DNA from: Thiorhodovibrio frisius
Lineage (GTDB): Bacteria; Pseudomonadota; Gammaproteobacteria; Chromatiales; Chromatiaceae
DNA length: 64,000 nucleotides
NCBI RefSeq assembly: GCF_033954835.1
Contig: NZ_CP121471.1
Coordinates: forward strand, 4,334,501-4,398,500
Reading direction: 5' to 3'
A model generated the notes under the pieces. That model made no database searches. It saw nothing but the letters and a program-made list of their open reading frames with translations, and had not been told where the DNA came from. Of the stretch, positions 33,795-47,647 are shown in pieces. Position 1 is the stretch's first letter. Every line of letters begins with the position of its first letter. A program made the translations under genes and the position numbers.

Positions 33795-34142
33795 ATGGAG
33801 ATCAGCGGAACCATTACTCAAGTCATCCCGGAAAAATCCGGCACCTCGGCGCGCGGCCCTTGGCGCAAACAGGAGTATGTACTCGAGACCCAGGCCGAGT
33901 ACCCAAAAAAAATCTGCTTCATGCTGTGGGGCGAGAAAATCGACGAGTTTGCCATCCGCGAGGGCCAGCAGTTGCGCGTCGAGGTGGACCTCGAAAGCCG
34001 CGAGTACAATGGCCGCTGGTATACAGATGTGAAGGCCTGGCGGGTGTCACCTCTCCAGCAGTCCGACGATGGCCCACCGCCGCTGGGAGCCGAGGAGCCA
34101 CCGCCCTTCGGCGACGACGGCTTTGGTGACCCGCCATTTTGA
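33795..34142 (+). CDS. DUF3127 family protein
   Basis: 115 residues from ATG 33795, with aggaca 7 bases upstream. 'GTSARGPWRKQEYVLETQAEYPKKICFMLWG' (here as a region) and 'EVDLESREYNGRWYTDVKAW' follow DUF3127, a predicted OB-fold-like single-domain family seen mainly in Bacteroidetes and some proteobacteria; nucleic-acid binding has been suggested but not shown. The C-terminal tail is Pro/Gly/Asp-rich ('GPPPLGAEEPPPFGDDGFGD'), resembling the acidic tip of single-stranded-DNA-binding proteins, an interesting but unproven parallel. Convergent with the ygbA-like gene. Confidence 0.8.
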   Translation: MEISGTITQVIPEKSGTSARGPWRKQEYVLETQAEYPKKICFMLWGEKIDEFAIREGQQLRVEVDLESREYNGRWYTDVKAWRVSPLQQSDDGPPPLGAEEPPPFGDDGFGDPPF

Positions 34143-34173
34143 CCAGTGATCGGGCGGAACGCTTGCTGCAGAC

Positions 34174-34692
34174 TCAAGCCTTCCGCCCTTGACTGGCGTT
34201 TTTATCACGACCAGGGCGCGCTGCTGCCGCCGAACGGTCAGGAGCGCGATGCAACAGATGTCCATCAAGAAAATGAAACAGAGCCAGAATCGGATGCCGC
34301 CGCCACAAGCGCGGCCCTGCGTAGCGCATCAGGTTGCGCGTCGCCGTCGCCATTTCTTCGGTGTAGCAGCCGATCTGGCAATCGGCACAGGCGTATTTCG
34401 ACTCGCCAAAGGGGCAGTAGTCGAGACGGGTTTGGGCGTAGTCGAACAAATCCGCGCACTCAGCGCACAGGCCATCGGCAGGCTTCGCGCCCTGATGATG
34501 GTCGCGACAGTACAGGGCGGTCATCGCCTTGATGGTGCGCTTTTCGCGACCAATGCGCGGCCCCTGGTTTCTTGGCTGACGTCGCCCCTTGCCAGGCCGT
34601 GCGGCCTTGGCCGAATACGAGCGGCTGCTGTCGGGTTGATCCCCACCAGGCTGACGCCCGTTACTTTGATGCCGATCTTTCTGGTTGTCCAT
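34174..34692 (-). CDS. YgbA-like 'nitrous oxide-stimulated promoter' family protein
   Basis: 172 residues from ATG 34692. The C-terminal ~105 residues fit PF11756: 'KAMTALYCRDHHQG', 'LCAECADLFDYAQTRLDYCPFGESK', 'CADCQIGCYTEEM', 'MRYAGPRLWRRHPILALFH'. Six or more conserved Cys/His suggest metal or nitrosative-stress sensing. E. coli YgbA is induced by nitric oxide and supports recovery from nitrosative stress. The N-terminal ~55 residues are basic and disordered-looking and could be over-annotated. Divergent from the L,D-transpeptidase gene; their starts lie about 10 bases apart. Confidence 0.85.
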   Translation of the reverse strand: MDNQKDRHQSNGRQPGGDQPDSSRSYSAKAARPGKGRRQPRNQGPRIGREKRTIKAMTALYCRDHHQGAKPADGLCAECADLFDYAQTRLDYCPFGESKYACADCQIGCYTEEMATATRNLMRYAGPRLWRRHPILALFHFLDGHLLHRAPDRSAAAARPGRDKNASQGRKA

Positions 34693-34701
34693 GACCGGAT
34701 T

Positions 34702-35421
34702 ATGCGCCCCGGCACCCATTCTCACCAGAGGCGAGACGCTCGCCCGGCGCCAAACCCGCTGGCAAATCCGGTGCAAAAAAACAGTCCGAGAGAAGGCGAT
34801 CTTTTCCGCTTCGTCTTGGGGTCTGCTCTGGTCACTTTGCTGCTGGTCAGCGGCTGCGCCTACCAGCAGCCCTACCCCGATCTCGATGAGCCGGACCCAC
34901 TCGCCGCCGAGCTTCCAGATGCCTCCCAAGAGCGTCCGGTCGACACCAGCTCGTCGCCAGCAACTGATGCGACTAAACCCGTCGCAGCGGATGCATCGGC
35001 CGCCGCCGGCGCTTCGCAACAGACCAAACTACCCGACCCACCCGAGGCTGCCAGCCTGCCCCCGGCCAAGCATCGGCAGATAAAAATCCACCTGAAAGAC
35101 CAACAATTCGAGTATTTTGAAGACAGCGATCTCGTCTGGTCTGGTCCCATTTCGTCTGGCACTCGACAACATCCCACGCCCAGAGGACAGTTCCGGGTGC
35201 AGAGCAAGGACATCGACAAACGCTCCGGCAGCTACACCAATTATTTCAACCGCCCGACCCCGATGCCCTACTCGCTTCAGTTTTATGGGCCCTACTTTAT
35301 CCACGAGGGCTACCTGCCCGATAAGCCGGCCTCGCACGGCTGCGTGCGCCTGCGCTATGAGGATGCCAAATTCATCTTCGAGCGTATGCGGGTCGGTGAT
35401 CGAGTCACCGTATCTAATTGA
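34702..35421 (+). CDS. L,D-transpeptidase (YkuD) lipoprotein
   Basis: 239 residues from ATG 34702; a GTG at 34771 would give a shorter, more typical signal (MQKNSPREGDLFRFVLGSAL). Lipobox LLVSGC predicts an outer-membrane lipoprotein. A Pro/Ala/Asp-rich linker of ~70 residues precedes the YkuD domain ('IKIHLKDQQFEYFEDSDLVW', 'SGPISSGTRQHPTPRGQF') with the catalytic 'PASHGCVRLRYEDA' (His, Cys, Arg). Such enzymes make 3-3 cross-links or attach lipoprotein to peptidoglycan. The C-terminus is normal. Start choice uncertain; function call firm. Confidence 0.88.
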   Translation: MRPGTHSHQRRDARPAPNPLANPVQKNSPREGDLFRFVLGSALVTLLLVSGCAYQQPYPDLDEPDPLAAELPDASQERPVDTSSSPATDATKPVAADASAAAGASQQTKLPDPPEAASLPPAKHRQIKIHLKDQQFEYFEDSDLVWSGPISSGTRQHPTPRGQFRVQSKDIDKRSGSYTNYFNRPTPMPYSLQFYGPYFIHEGYLPDKPASHGCVRLRYEDAKFIFERMRVGDRVTVSN

Positions 35422-35565
35422 GGCTCTGATCCCGAGCGTCCCGGCGGCAGCGATGCTGCTGGGAATCCCCCTGGAACTCCCCATGGCAGGGCTCGGGGCC
35501 TGCGCCGGCAACAAGGGCTTCAGCCATCCAATCGACGGGCACTCGCGGAGAGTTCTGACCAGATC

Positions 35566-36246
35566 ATGACATTGGTTCTCGAACGCCTCACCAAGGCCTT
35601 CGACCCCAGCCTTGGGCATCCGCTGTTCCGCGACATCTCCCTGCGCTTGGAGCCGGGGCAGTCTGCGGCCATTGTTGGCGAATCGGGCGTCGGCAAGTCG
35701 ACACTGCTCAATTGCATCGCCGGGTTGGAGCGGGTCGCCAGCGGGCGCATTCATCTGGGCGAGCAGGAGCTGACGGCGCTTGATGACGAGCGCTTCGCCG
35801 AGCTACGCAAGCGGCATTTTGGCTTTGTGTTTCAGGCTTTTCACCTGCTGCCACATCTCACTCTGGCGCAGAATGTCGCCCTGCCGCTGTGGTTGCTCGA
35901 GAAAAAGGACAAGGTCGCCCGCGAGCAGGCACTGGCGATGCTGGAACGGGTGGGGCTGGAGCATCGAGCAGATGACTGGCCGCGACATCTGTCGGGCGGG
36001 GAGATGCAGCGGGTTGCCATTGCCCGTGCCCTGGTGCATGAGCCGGCGCTGGTGCTGTGCGATGAACCAACCGGCAATCTTGACCCCGAACGGGCAGCAG
36101 GGGTCCTTGAGTTGCTGTTCGAGCGCACCCGGGATGCCGGCGCCATCACCCTTTTGGTCACCCATTCCCAAGTCGCCGCCGCGAAAGCGCAGCGCACACT
36201 GCGGCTGACGAACAACGGCCTGATTGATGAGACGGTCAGTCAATGA
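35566..36246 (+). CDS. ABC transporter ATP-binding protein (LolD/MacB-like)
   Basis: 226 residues. Walker A 'GESGVGKST' (38-46), Q-loop 'FGFVFQAFHLLPHLT', signature 'LSGGE' (142-146), Walker B 'ALVLCDEPTG' (161-170), H-loop 'LLVTHS'. The sequence type is the lipoprotein/FtsX class (LolD, MacB, YbbA). It is coupled to the following FtsX-type permease by an ATGA overlap and to a lipocalin-like gene after that, a layout like Agrobacterium attEFGH. The system probably handles a lipid or lipoprotein at the inner membrane; the substrate is unknown. Confidence 0.93.
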   Translation: MTLVLERLTKAFDPSLGHPLFRDISLRLEPGQSAAIVGESGVGKSTLLNCIAGLERVASGRIHLGEQELTALDDERFAELRKRHFGFVFQAFHLLPHLTLAQNVALPLWLLEKKDKVAREQALAMLERVGLEHRADDWPRHLSGGEMQRVAIARALVHEPALVLCDEPTGNLDPERAAGVLELLFERTRDAGAITLLVTHSQVAAAKAQRTLRLTNNGLIDETVSQ

Positions 36247-38840
36247 CCGCCGCCACCCTGCGCCATCTGTTCCTCGCCAGCCTGTGGCGACGGCGGCTGC
36301 CGACGTCTCTGTCGGTACTGGCCATTGCGCTCGGGGTGGCGCTGGGGCTGGCAGTGCAGTTGATTCATCGCGGTGCCCTGGACGAGTTTCAACGCGGCGT
36401 AAGTCTGCTAAGCGGTCAGGCCGATTTGCAGGTACTGGCCGGAGCGAGCGGTTTCGACGACAGTCTCTTTGCCCGCATCGCCCAACTGCCCGAAGTCGCC
36501 GCCGCGAGCCCGGTGCTGGAGATCAGCGCGCGCCTGCCCGGGCGCCCTGAAACTCTTAAAATTCTTGGCCTTGATGTGTTCAGGATCGCGGCAGTCAATC
36601 CATCTCTGCTGCCAGAGCCTGCGACGGCAATGCCTGCAACCGCAATCAATAGTCCCAAGGATCACCAGCAAAGCGACCCGAGCGCGGCCGCCGAGCAGGC
36701 CGAACAAGCACCCCCCGATCTGCTCGCCACCCTGCGCGAGAACGCGCTTTTTCTCAGCCCGGCTGCCGCCGCTCGGCTCGGGCTCGAGCCGGGCGATAGC
36801 CTAACCCTGCAAGCCGGCACCCAGGAGCGCGAACTGCGCATCGCCGGTCGCGTACCCGCAGCGGGCGTCGGCCAGGAGCTGGCGGTGATGGACATCGCCG
36901 CAGCCCAATGGCAGTTCGCGCGCATCGGCGTGCTCACGCGCATCGACCTGCGTTTGCGCGACGACCTGCCGCCGGCGCACGCGCGCGCCGCCATTGCGGC
37001 ACAACTCCCACCCGGACTTGCCGTGCTGCCGCCGGCAGAAGCCGCCGGCGAATCCCTGGGCCTGACCCGCGCCTACCGCGTTAATCTCACCATGCTGGCC
37101 ACTATTGCGCTTTTAACCGGCGGTTTTCTGGTGTTCTCCACCCAATGGCTCGCGGTGGTGCGTCGGCGTCAGGAACTGGCATTTTTGCGCGCGCTGGGGC
37201 TCACGCGCGCCAAGCTATGGCGCGGGCTCCTCGCCGAGGGCGCCCTGCTTGGTCTGCTCGGCGGTCTGCTTGGCGCCCTGTTGGCCTATCTGCTCGCCGC
37301 CCTGGCCTTCGCGGCTGTGGGCGGCGATCTCGGCGCCGGATTCTTCCGTGGGCTGAACCCGCACTTAAGCTGGCAATGGCTCGCCACCTTAAGCTATCTC
37401 GCCCTGGGCGTGGCGGCCGGGCTCGCAGGTGCCTGGCTCCCGGCACGCGAGGCTGCGCGCACCGCCCCCGCTCAGGCACTGAAAGCCGGCGACGAAGCCG
37501 AGGCCTATCGTGCCCGCCCACGCTGGGGCTGGGCGGCAGGCAGTGCGCTGCTGGCCGCGCTACTCTGCACCCTGCCGCCGCTGGGGGGCATTCCGGTGTT
37601 CGGCTACCTGGCGGTACTGCTGATTTTGCTCACCGCCATCCTGGCGCTGCCCGGCGTCACCCAGCTAATCGGCTGGCTAGGTGTTGACCTGCCCTTTGCA
37701 TCCAGTCCCATCGCGCAGCTGGCGCGAGCGCGTCTGACGGGCGCCCCGGGGCAAACGGTGGTCGCTGGTGCCGGCGTAGTCGCCAGTGTCGCGCTAGCGG
37801 CCTCCATGGCAGTCATGGTCGATTCCTTCCGCGGCTCGGTCGATGACTGGCTCACGCGCATGCTGCCGGCCGATCTTTACCTGCGCGCATCGGACTCCAG
37901 TGCCAGCGGCTTTCTTACGCCAGAACAGGTCGAGCAAGTGCGGGCCCTGCCCAGCGTGCGCGAGCTCTACCCGGTGCGCTTCGACAGCCTGCGGCTCGAC
38001 AGCGCCCGGCCAGCAGTCAGCCTGATCGCCCGGCGCGTTGATGGTGCGGGCGGTCTGCCACTGGTGGCTGGAACGCTGCAAGTGCCAGACGAAGCAATGC
38101 CACCCGCCTGGGTCTCCGAAGCGCTGGTCGATCAGTATGGGCTGGACCTTGGCGATCATCTGCAACTGCCCCTGGGCGGCACGCCGAGATCCTTCACCAT
38201 CGCCGGCATCTGGCGCGACTACGCCCGTCAGCACGGCTCTATCGTAGTCCGCATGGCCAATTATCGCGCCCTGAGTGGCGACAAGCTGACCAATGACCTG
38301 GGCCTGATGCTCAGGCCCGACGCCGAGCCCGAGGCGGTCATGCGCACAGTTCGCGACATCTTAGGCGAATCGGTCAGCGAAATGATCCTGCCCGGCGATC
38401 TGCGCGCCATGATCCTCAAAATTTTTGACCGCACCTTTGTGGTCACCTATCTGATGGAAGGCGTGGCGGTACTGATCGGACTCTTTGGCATTGCCACCAC
38501 CTTTGCTGCTCTGACCAGCAGTCGGCGCAAGGAATTCGGCATCCTGCGGCACCTAGGCTTAAGCCCGCGCGACATCGGTCGGCTGCTGGAACTAGAGGCC
38601 GGGCTCGGTGCCCTGCTGGCGGTGATGGTCGGCCTGGTCGCCGGCGGCGGCATCGCCTGGGTGCTGATTGAGGTGATCAACCGCCAGAGTTTCCATTGGA
38701 GCATGGAACTGGCGGTACCTGTCGTCCTGCTCGCCACCTTCGCGGCAGCGATGATCCTGCTCGCCGCCGGCGCGGCACGGCTGGCCGGCGCTCAGGCCAT
38801 GCGTCAGAACGCGGTACTGGCAGTGCGGGAGGACTGGTGA
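36243..38840 (+). CDS. FtsX-like ABC transporter permease
   Basis: 865 residues, fused double-permease form with about ten membrane helices and two large periplasmic parts. Helix 1 (about 20-40) is followed by a MacB-like periplasmic domain; then FtsX domain 1 ('TMLATIALLTGGFLVFSTQW', 'ELAFLRALGLTRAKLWRGLL') and FtsX domain 2 near the C-terminus ('VLIGLFGIATTFAALTSSRR', 'EFGILRHLGLSPRDIGRLLE'). This corresponds to the YbbP/AttG-type permease. Overlaps the ATPase stop and the lipocalin start (GTGA at 38837), showing a translationally coupled three-gene operon. Complete in length. Confidence 0.92.
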   Translation: MTAATLRHLFLASLWRRRLPTSLSVLAIALGVALGLAVQLIHRGALDEFQRGVSLLSGQADLQVLAGASGFDDSLFARIAQLPEVAAASPVLEISARLPGRPETLKILGLDVFRIAAVNPSLLPEPATAMPATAINSPKDHQQSDPSAAAEQAEQAPPDLLATLRENALFLSPAAAARLGLEPGDSLTLQAGTQERELRIAGRVPAAGVGQELAVMDIAAAQWQFARIGVLTRIDLRLRDDLPPAHARAAIAAQLPPGLAVLPPAEAAGESLGLTRAYRVNLTMLATIALLTGGFLVFSTQWLAVVRRRQELAFLRALGLTRAKLWRGLLAEGALLGLLGGLLGALLAYLLAALAFAAVGGDLGAGFFRGLNPHLSWQWLATLSYLALGVAAGLAGAWLPAREAARTAPAQALKAGDEAEAYRARPRWGWAAGSALLAALLCTLPPLGGIPVFGYLAVLLILLTAILALPGVTQLIGWLGVDLPFASSPIAQLARARLTGAPGQTVVAGAGVVASVALAASMAVMVDSFRGSVDDWLTRMLPADLYLRASDSSASGFLTPEQVEQVRALPSVRELYPVRFDSLRLDSARPAVSLIARRVDGAGGLPLVAGTLQVPDEAMPPAWVSEALVDQYGLDLGDHLQLPLGGTPRSFTIAGIWRDYARQHGSIVVRMANYRALSGDKLTNDLGLMLRPDAEPEAVMRTVRDILGESVSEMILPGDLRAMILKIFDRTFVVTYLMEGVAVLIGLFGIATTFAALTSSRRKEFGILRHLGLSPRDIGRLLELEAGLGALLAVMVGLVAGGGIAWVLIEVINRQSFHWSMELAVPVVLLATFAAAMILLAAGAARLAGAQAMRQNAVLAVREDW

Positions 38841-39991
38841 GAATTGCAGCGTCGACATCAGTCGGCAGAGGCAAGCCGGCACGCGCGCTACTCGCCGCAC
38901 TCGGCCTGACCCTGCTGCCACTGCTATCAGTGCCAACTCCGGCGAGCGAGGCTGGCACTTTCACCCCGGTCACACCCGAGCGCGCACTGCGCTTCCCGCG
39001 CGACTTCGGCGCCCATCCAGACTATCGCACCGAATGGTGGTACATCACCGGCTGGCTGACCGACAGCCAAGGCCGCGAACGTGGTTTTCAGGTGACTTTT
39101 TTCCGCTCCGCGACCGGCATTGGCGCCGACAACCCCAGCCGCTTCGCGCCACGGCAATTGATTCTTGCCCATGCCGCGCTAGGCGACCCGGACAAGGGGT
39201 TTTTGTTGCATGACGAGCGCGCCGCACGCGAATTACCGCCCCTGGCGGGGCTATCCCGCGACGACACCCACGCCTGGATTCAAGACTGGACACTCCAGCG
39301 TGACCCGGACGATAACGCCTATCACACGCAGATCGCAGCCCCTGACTTCGCCTTTGACCTGCGCCTGGTGCCACCCGGCCCACCGGTGCTGAACGGCCGC
39401 GCCGGCTTCAGTCAAAAAAGTCCCGATCCGCAGGACGCCAGCCACTACTACAGCCGCCCGCAGCTTGAGATCAGCGGCACACTGCGTCTGAGCGAACAGG
39501 CATTTCCCGTCACCGGCCGGGCCTGGCTGGATCACGAATGGTCCACCGCCTATCTGGCCGAGCAGGCCGCCGGCTGGGACTGGATCGGCATCAACCTGCA
39601 CGATGGCGGCTCGCTGATGGCCTACCAGATGCGTCGCGCTGATGGCTCCAAGCTCTGGGCCGGCGGCACCCTGGTGCGACCCGGAGCATCCGTGCAAGTG
39701 CTGGCCCCGGATGACATCAGCTTTACCCCTCGGCGTTGGTGGCAATCACCGCGCACGGGAACTGACTATCCGGTGGAATGGTCATTGGATATTCCAGGGA
39801 CCCGGTTGCGCCTGGTCCCTCTGATGGACGACCAAGAACTCGACGCCCGCCGATCCACCGCCACCATCTACTGGGAAGGCGCCGTGCGAGTGCTTGAGCA
39901 ACGTCCAGAGTCGGACAAGGCCAAGTCTGAAGAAATCGGCCGCGGCTATCTGGAAATGACCGGCTACTGGCAGCGACAATCGGGGCTTTGA
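38837..39991 (+). CDS. Secreted lipocalin-like protein (CrtC/AttH family)
   Basis: 384 residues from GTG 38837, overlapping the permease stop. N-terminal signal peptide ('ALLAALGLTLLPLLSVPTPA', cut near 'ASEA'). The domain is the CrtC/AttH double lipocalin: 'PRDFGAHPDYRTEWWYITGW', 'FQVTFFRSATG', 'ILAHAALGDP', 'GRAWLDHEWSTAYL', 'WDWIGINLHDGGSLMAYQMR'. CrtC proteins are carotenoid 1,2-hydratases; AttH-type relatives lie beside ABC transporters exactly like this one. Neighbours favour the transport-linked AttH role over carotenoid hydration. The acidic residues of the hydratase site (E-W-W, D-H-E-W) are nevertheless present. Confidence 0.88.
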   Translation: MRIAASTSVGRGKPARALLAALGLTLLPLLSVPTPASEAGTFTPVTPERALRFPRDFGAHPDYRTEWWYITGWLTDSQGRERGFQVTFFRSATGIGADNPSRFAPRQLILAHAALGDPDKGFLLHDERAARELPPLAGLSRDDTHAWIQDWTLQRDPDDNAYHTQIAAPDFAFDLRLVPPGPPVLNGRAGFSQKSPDPQDASHYYSRPQLEISGTLRLSEQAFPVTGRAWLDHEWSTAYLAEQAAGWDWIGINLHDGGSLMAYQMRRADGSKLWAGGTLVRPGASVQVLAPDDISFTPRRWWQSPRTGTDYPVEWSLDIPGTRLRLVPLMDDQELDARRSTATIYWEGAVRVLEQRPESDKAKSEEIGRGYLEMTGYWQRQSGL

Positions 39992-40139
39992 GCGCGGCGT
40001 TTGACTCACGCCAATTCACGCGAGTGCTATGCTTAAGACGAAGAGAAATGGTTCGTGACACTGCCCTGGGTCGAGCCTGAGCTTCCCCCCTGAGCTTCCC
40101 CCTTAAGCTTCCCCTAAGTTCTTCAGGCCCTGCCTTGCA

Positions 40140-45035
<4,896 letters not shown>

Positions 45036-45116
45036 AACGACGGTCTTGATGCTCGCGACAAGCCGCGCTATAAATCTTGGTTGTCGGCGGTCATCTCCCT
45101 GACAACAGGCACATTC

Positions 45117-45791
45117 ATGTCACAAATTCTCTGGGCTCTACTGCTCAGCCTCTATGTGCTGGGCATTCTGTTGGTGACCCGCCTGCCTTATCGCTGGATG
45201 GTCGCACGCGGCATAGAGCCAATTCGCGCCGTCTACTACAACCGCAAGATTGTCCACATGGCTGCCGGTGGCATCGGCTCGCTCGCAGTGCCTTTGGTGT
45301 TCACCAGCCCTTGGGTACCGCTGATCGCCGGCCTGCTGCTGACGGGGCTCACATGGGCAACTCACCAGAGCGGCTGGCGCTTTTACTGGTTTCAAACGCC
45401 AGAAAATCGCAACGACGTGAAGTTCGCGCTGATGTGGGCACTCTCGGTCTCCGCGCTCTGGTGGCTGCTGAATGATCCCTGGCTGGCCATTGTGCCGGCG
45501 CTTTACATGGCCTTTGGCGACGGAGTGACCGGCATCGCGCGCAATGCACTCATCCGCCGGCGCTCCAAAAGCCCGATTGGCAATATCTTTATGCTCATTG
45601 TGTGCCTGCCAATCGGCTATGCGGTGGGACTCCATGCCCAGCCAGCCATTCCATTATGGGGCATGATCTCAGCCCTGGTCGCCACTGTGGTAGAGCGCTA
45701 TGAGTTCGGGCCGATAGACGACAATGTGCTGATCACGCTGTCCAGCAGTCTGGTGTTGCTGTTGGGTGTGTCAGCAGGCCCTCTGCTCTGA
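45117..45791 (+). CDS. Diacylglycerol/polyprenol kinase-like membrane protein
   Basis: 224 residues from ATG 45117, six to seven hydrophobic helices. Conserved polar motifs of the CTP-dependent dolichol/phytol/diacylglycerol kinase family: 'YYNRKIVHMAAGGIGS', 'YMAFGDGVTGIARN' and 'RRRSKSPIGNIFMLI'. The family phosphorylates isoprenoid alcohols or diacylglycerol in the membrane, or acts like CDP-diglyceride synthetase. Phytol or geranylgeraniol recycling would suit a phototroph, but that is inference. Begins 81 bases after the histidine kinase stop. Confidence 0.82.
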   Translation: MSQILWALLLSLYVLGILLVTRLPYRWMVARGIEPIRAVYYNRKIVHMAAGGIGSLAVPLVFTSPWVPLIAGLLLTGLTWATHQSGWRFYWFQTPENRNDVKFALMWALSVSALWWLLNDPWLAIVPALYMAFGDGVTGIARNALIRRRSKSPIGNIFMLIVCLPIGYAVGLHAQPAIPLWGMISALVATVVERYEFGPIDDNVLITLSSSLVLLLGVSAGPLL

Positions 45792-46197
45792 GCGCCGCGA
45801 AAAATCCACCTGCTATTCCACGGCAATCCGCCCCCAGCAACAGCTAAAGCCCGGACAAATCGGCAAAGGAGTCTATCAGTATATTCGAATAAAATACTTA
45901 ACCAACTGAAAACCCTTTCTTTTTTTATGTTATCTTCGAGCAAAATAGGTTAGTGTCGATGCTCTAGGCAATGCTCATCCAAGGCAAAAGCAGACCACTC
46001 CGGCGCCAACAGGAGCACCCACCAAAGCACGCTCGATCATTTAGCGAAACAATCATTCCTTGCCGATCACAGAATGGGCACTAACAAGCCAGACTCTGTT
46101 GATTTTACAGATATTGCTGTAGCAAATGCGTTTTCGGTTTTTTCTGGCACCGACATCGACATGATGTGAATAAAGGCGCGACAACAGCGTCCTCAAT
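45792..46197. other. Gene-free upstream region of the diguanylate cyclase
   Basis: About 400 bases, locally AT-rich around 45880-45950 ('gaataaaatacttaacc', 'tttttttatgttatc'), with no coding frame that I believe. It probably carries the promoter for the GGDEF gene. No hairpin with a T-tract was seen after the polyprenol-kinase stop. Confidence 0.45.
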
Positions 46198-46208
46198 AAA
46201 GGAGGTGA
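46198..46208 (+). promoter_or_regulatory. Near-consensus Shine-Dalgarno (aaaggaggtga)
   Basis: This 11-base match to the 16S rRNA 3' end is followed after 5 bases by ATG 46214, giving ideal spacing. It decides the start of the diguanylate cyclase gene in favour of this ATG over the upstream in-frame GTG at 46166. It predicts unusually strong translation initiation. Confidence 0.85.
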
Positions 46209-46213
46209 GGCAG

Positions 46214-47647
46214 ATGGGCATGGTGCTACCAAAATTAACGCAAAAGCTGTGCTACGACATGGCGGTCTGGATGATCGGCCTGGGCCTGACGATCGGCCTG
46301 CTATTTCCGCCCATGATGCACTGGCTGGGCTTTCCGACCGAGGAGGTCTATTCCTCGCGCTTCATGCTGGCCTGCCTGACAGCCGGCCTGATGATGGCTG
46401 TGGCCAATTTTCTGGTGGCGCGCTGGGTGGTGGCGCCGCGACTGCGCCGGCTGTCCTCGCAGGCGCGTCAGGTCGAGGCGGCTATCCGTCGCGCCACCGA
46501 CACCAACGACTGGCACGCCTGCACGCCGGAGAAATGTCAGTTGACTGTCGATTCAGCCGATGAAATCGGCGAAATCGGCCGTTCTTTCAACGATCTTGTC
46601 GATGCCCTGTTGCTGTCGCATGCGGTTGAGGCGGCAGTAAATGAGTTCGTGCATCGTCTGACCGGCAAGCTGGAACTCGAACCCATGTCCGAGGAGGCCC
46701 TGGACCGGCTGATCGAGCACACCCAGGCCGATGCCGGCGCAGTAATCGTCGAGCAGGCTGGCGAACTTACCCTGACCGCCCTGCGCGGCATCCAGGGCTT
46801 GTCCGATCCATCAGCCTACGCACCAATCCGCCATTGCCTGAAATCCAACAGCCAGGTAACGGTGACCTTGCCCGAGGACATCAGCATTGATGCTGTGCTG
46901 ACGCGCTTTCGCCCACGCCAACTGGTACTGATTCCGCTGGCGTTCAAAGGGGTGCCGCTAGGGCTCTTTCTGCTCGCACGGGCACATGAGTTCAGCCAGC
47001 ACGCGCATCGCATGATGACGCTCTTTCAGCAGAGCTTCGCGCTGGCATTGAACAATGCCCAGGCACATCATCAGTTGCAACATCTGGTCGTCATAGACCC
47101 CCTGACCGGGCTCTACAACCGCCGCTTCGGCATGGCGCGACTCAGCGAAGAATTCCAGCGCGCAACCCGTGGCGACGCTGCGCTCAGCCTGCTGATGCTG
47201 GACATCGATCATTTCAAAGACGTCAACGACACCCATGGCCACCTGATTGGTGATCGGGTGCTGATCGAGGTCGCCCAAACACTCAAAGGCCTGTCCCGCG
47301 AAGGTGACATTGTGCTGCGCTATGGCGGAGAAGAATTCCTGATGCTGCTGCCCGGAGCCACCAACGACAGTGGCCGCATCCTGGCCGAACGCATCTGCCA
47401 TGCAATCGCCGACCAGGTCGTGGAAACTGCCCAGTTGCGCTTGCAGGTCACCATCAGCATCGGGCTGGCCTGCTTCCCGGATCAGGACGCCGAGACCCCG
47501 GAGGCGCTCATCGCACTGGCCGACCGCGCGCTTTATCAAGCCAAGGAGGCAGGGCGCAATCGCGTCCAGACTTGCATGCCGGCGCAGACGCGACAAGCAC
47601 ATAGTGGCAGAACCCGCGAGAGCAAGCGACTGGCAGCCATTTCTTAA
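46214..47647 (+). CDS. Diguanylate cyclase with membrane anchor, HAMP-like linker, GAF and GGDEF domains
   Basis: 477 residues. Two N-terminal membrane helices ('MIGLGLTIGLLFPPMMHWLG', 'FMLACLTAGLMMAVANFLVA') flank only a ~10-residue outer loop; a HAMP-like linker ('RRLSSQARQVEAAIRRATDT') and a GAF-like domain (about 145-300) follow; the GGDEF domain is C-terminal with 'DPLTGLYNRR', 'LLMLDIDHFKDVND' and GGEEF at 371-375. The inhibitory RxxD site stands five residues ahead ('REGDIVLRYGGEEF'), so product inhibition by c-di-GMP is likely. All catalytic residues intact. The start is fixed by the strong Shine-Dalgarno. Stand-alone gene; probably ties surface polysaccharide or motility to a signal. 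Confidence 0.92.
   Translation: MGMVLPKLTQKLCYDMAVWMIGLGLTIGLLFPPMMHWLGFPTEEVYSSRFMLACLTAGLMMAVANFLVARWVVAPRLRRLSSQARQVEAAIRRATDTNDWHACTPEKCQLTVDSADEIGEIGRSFNDLVDALLLSHAVEAAVNEFVHRLTGKLELEPMSEEALDRLIEHTQADAGAVIVEQAGELTLTALRGIQGLSDPSAYAPIRHCLKSNSQVTVTLPEDISIDAVLTRFRPRQLVLIPLAFKGVPLGLFLLARAHEFSQHAHRMMTLFQQSFALALNNAQAHHQLQHLVVIDPLTGLYNRRFGMARLSEEFQRATRGDAALSLLMLDIDHFKDVNDTHGHLIGDRVLIEVAQTLKGLSREGDIVLRYGGEEFLMLLPGATNDSGRILAERICHAIADQVVETAQLRLQVTISIGLACFPDQDAETPEALIALADRALYQAKEAGRNRVQTCMPAQTRQAHSGRTRESKRLAAIS

Noticed and set aside
38837-39991. CrtC-like protein taken as proof of carotenoid biosynthesis and phototrophy
   Set aside because: It is coupled to an ABC operon, matching the AttH subgroup better; no other pigment gene is present.
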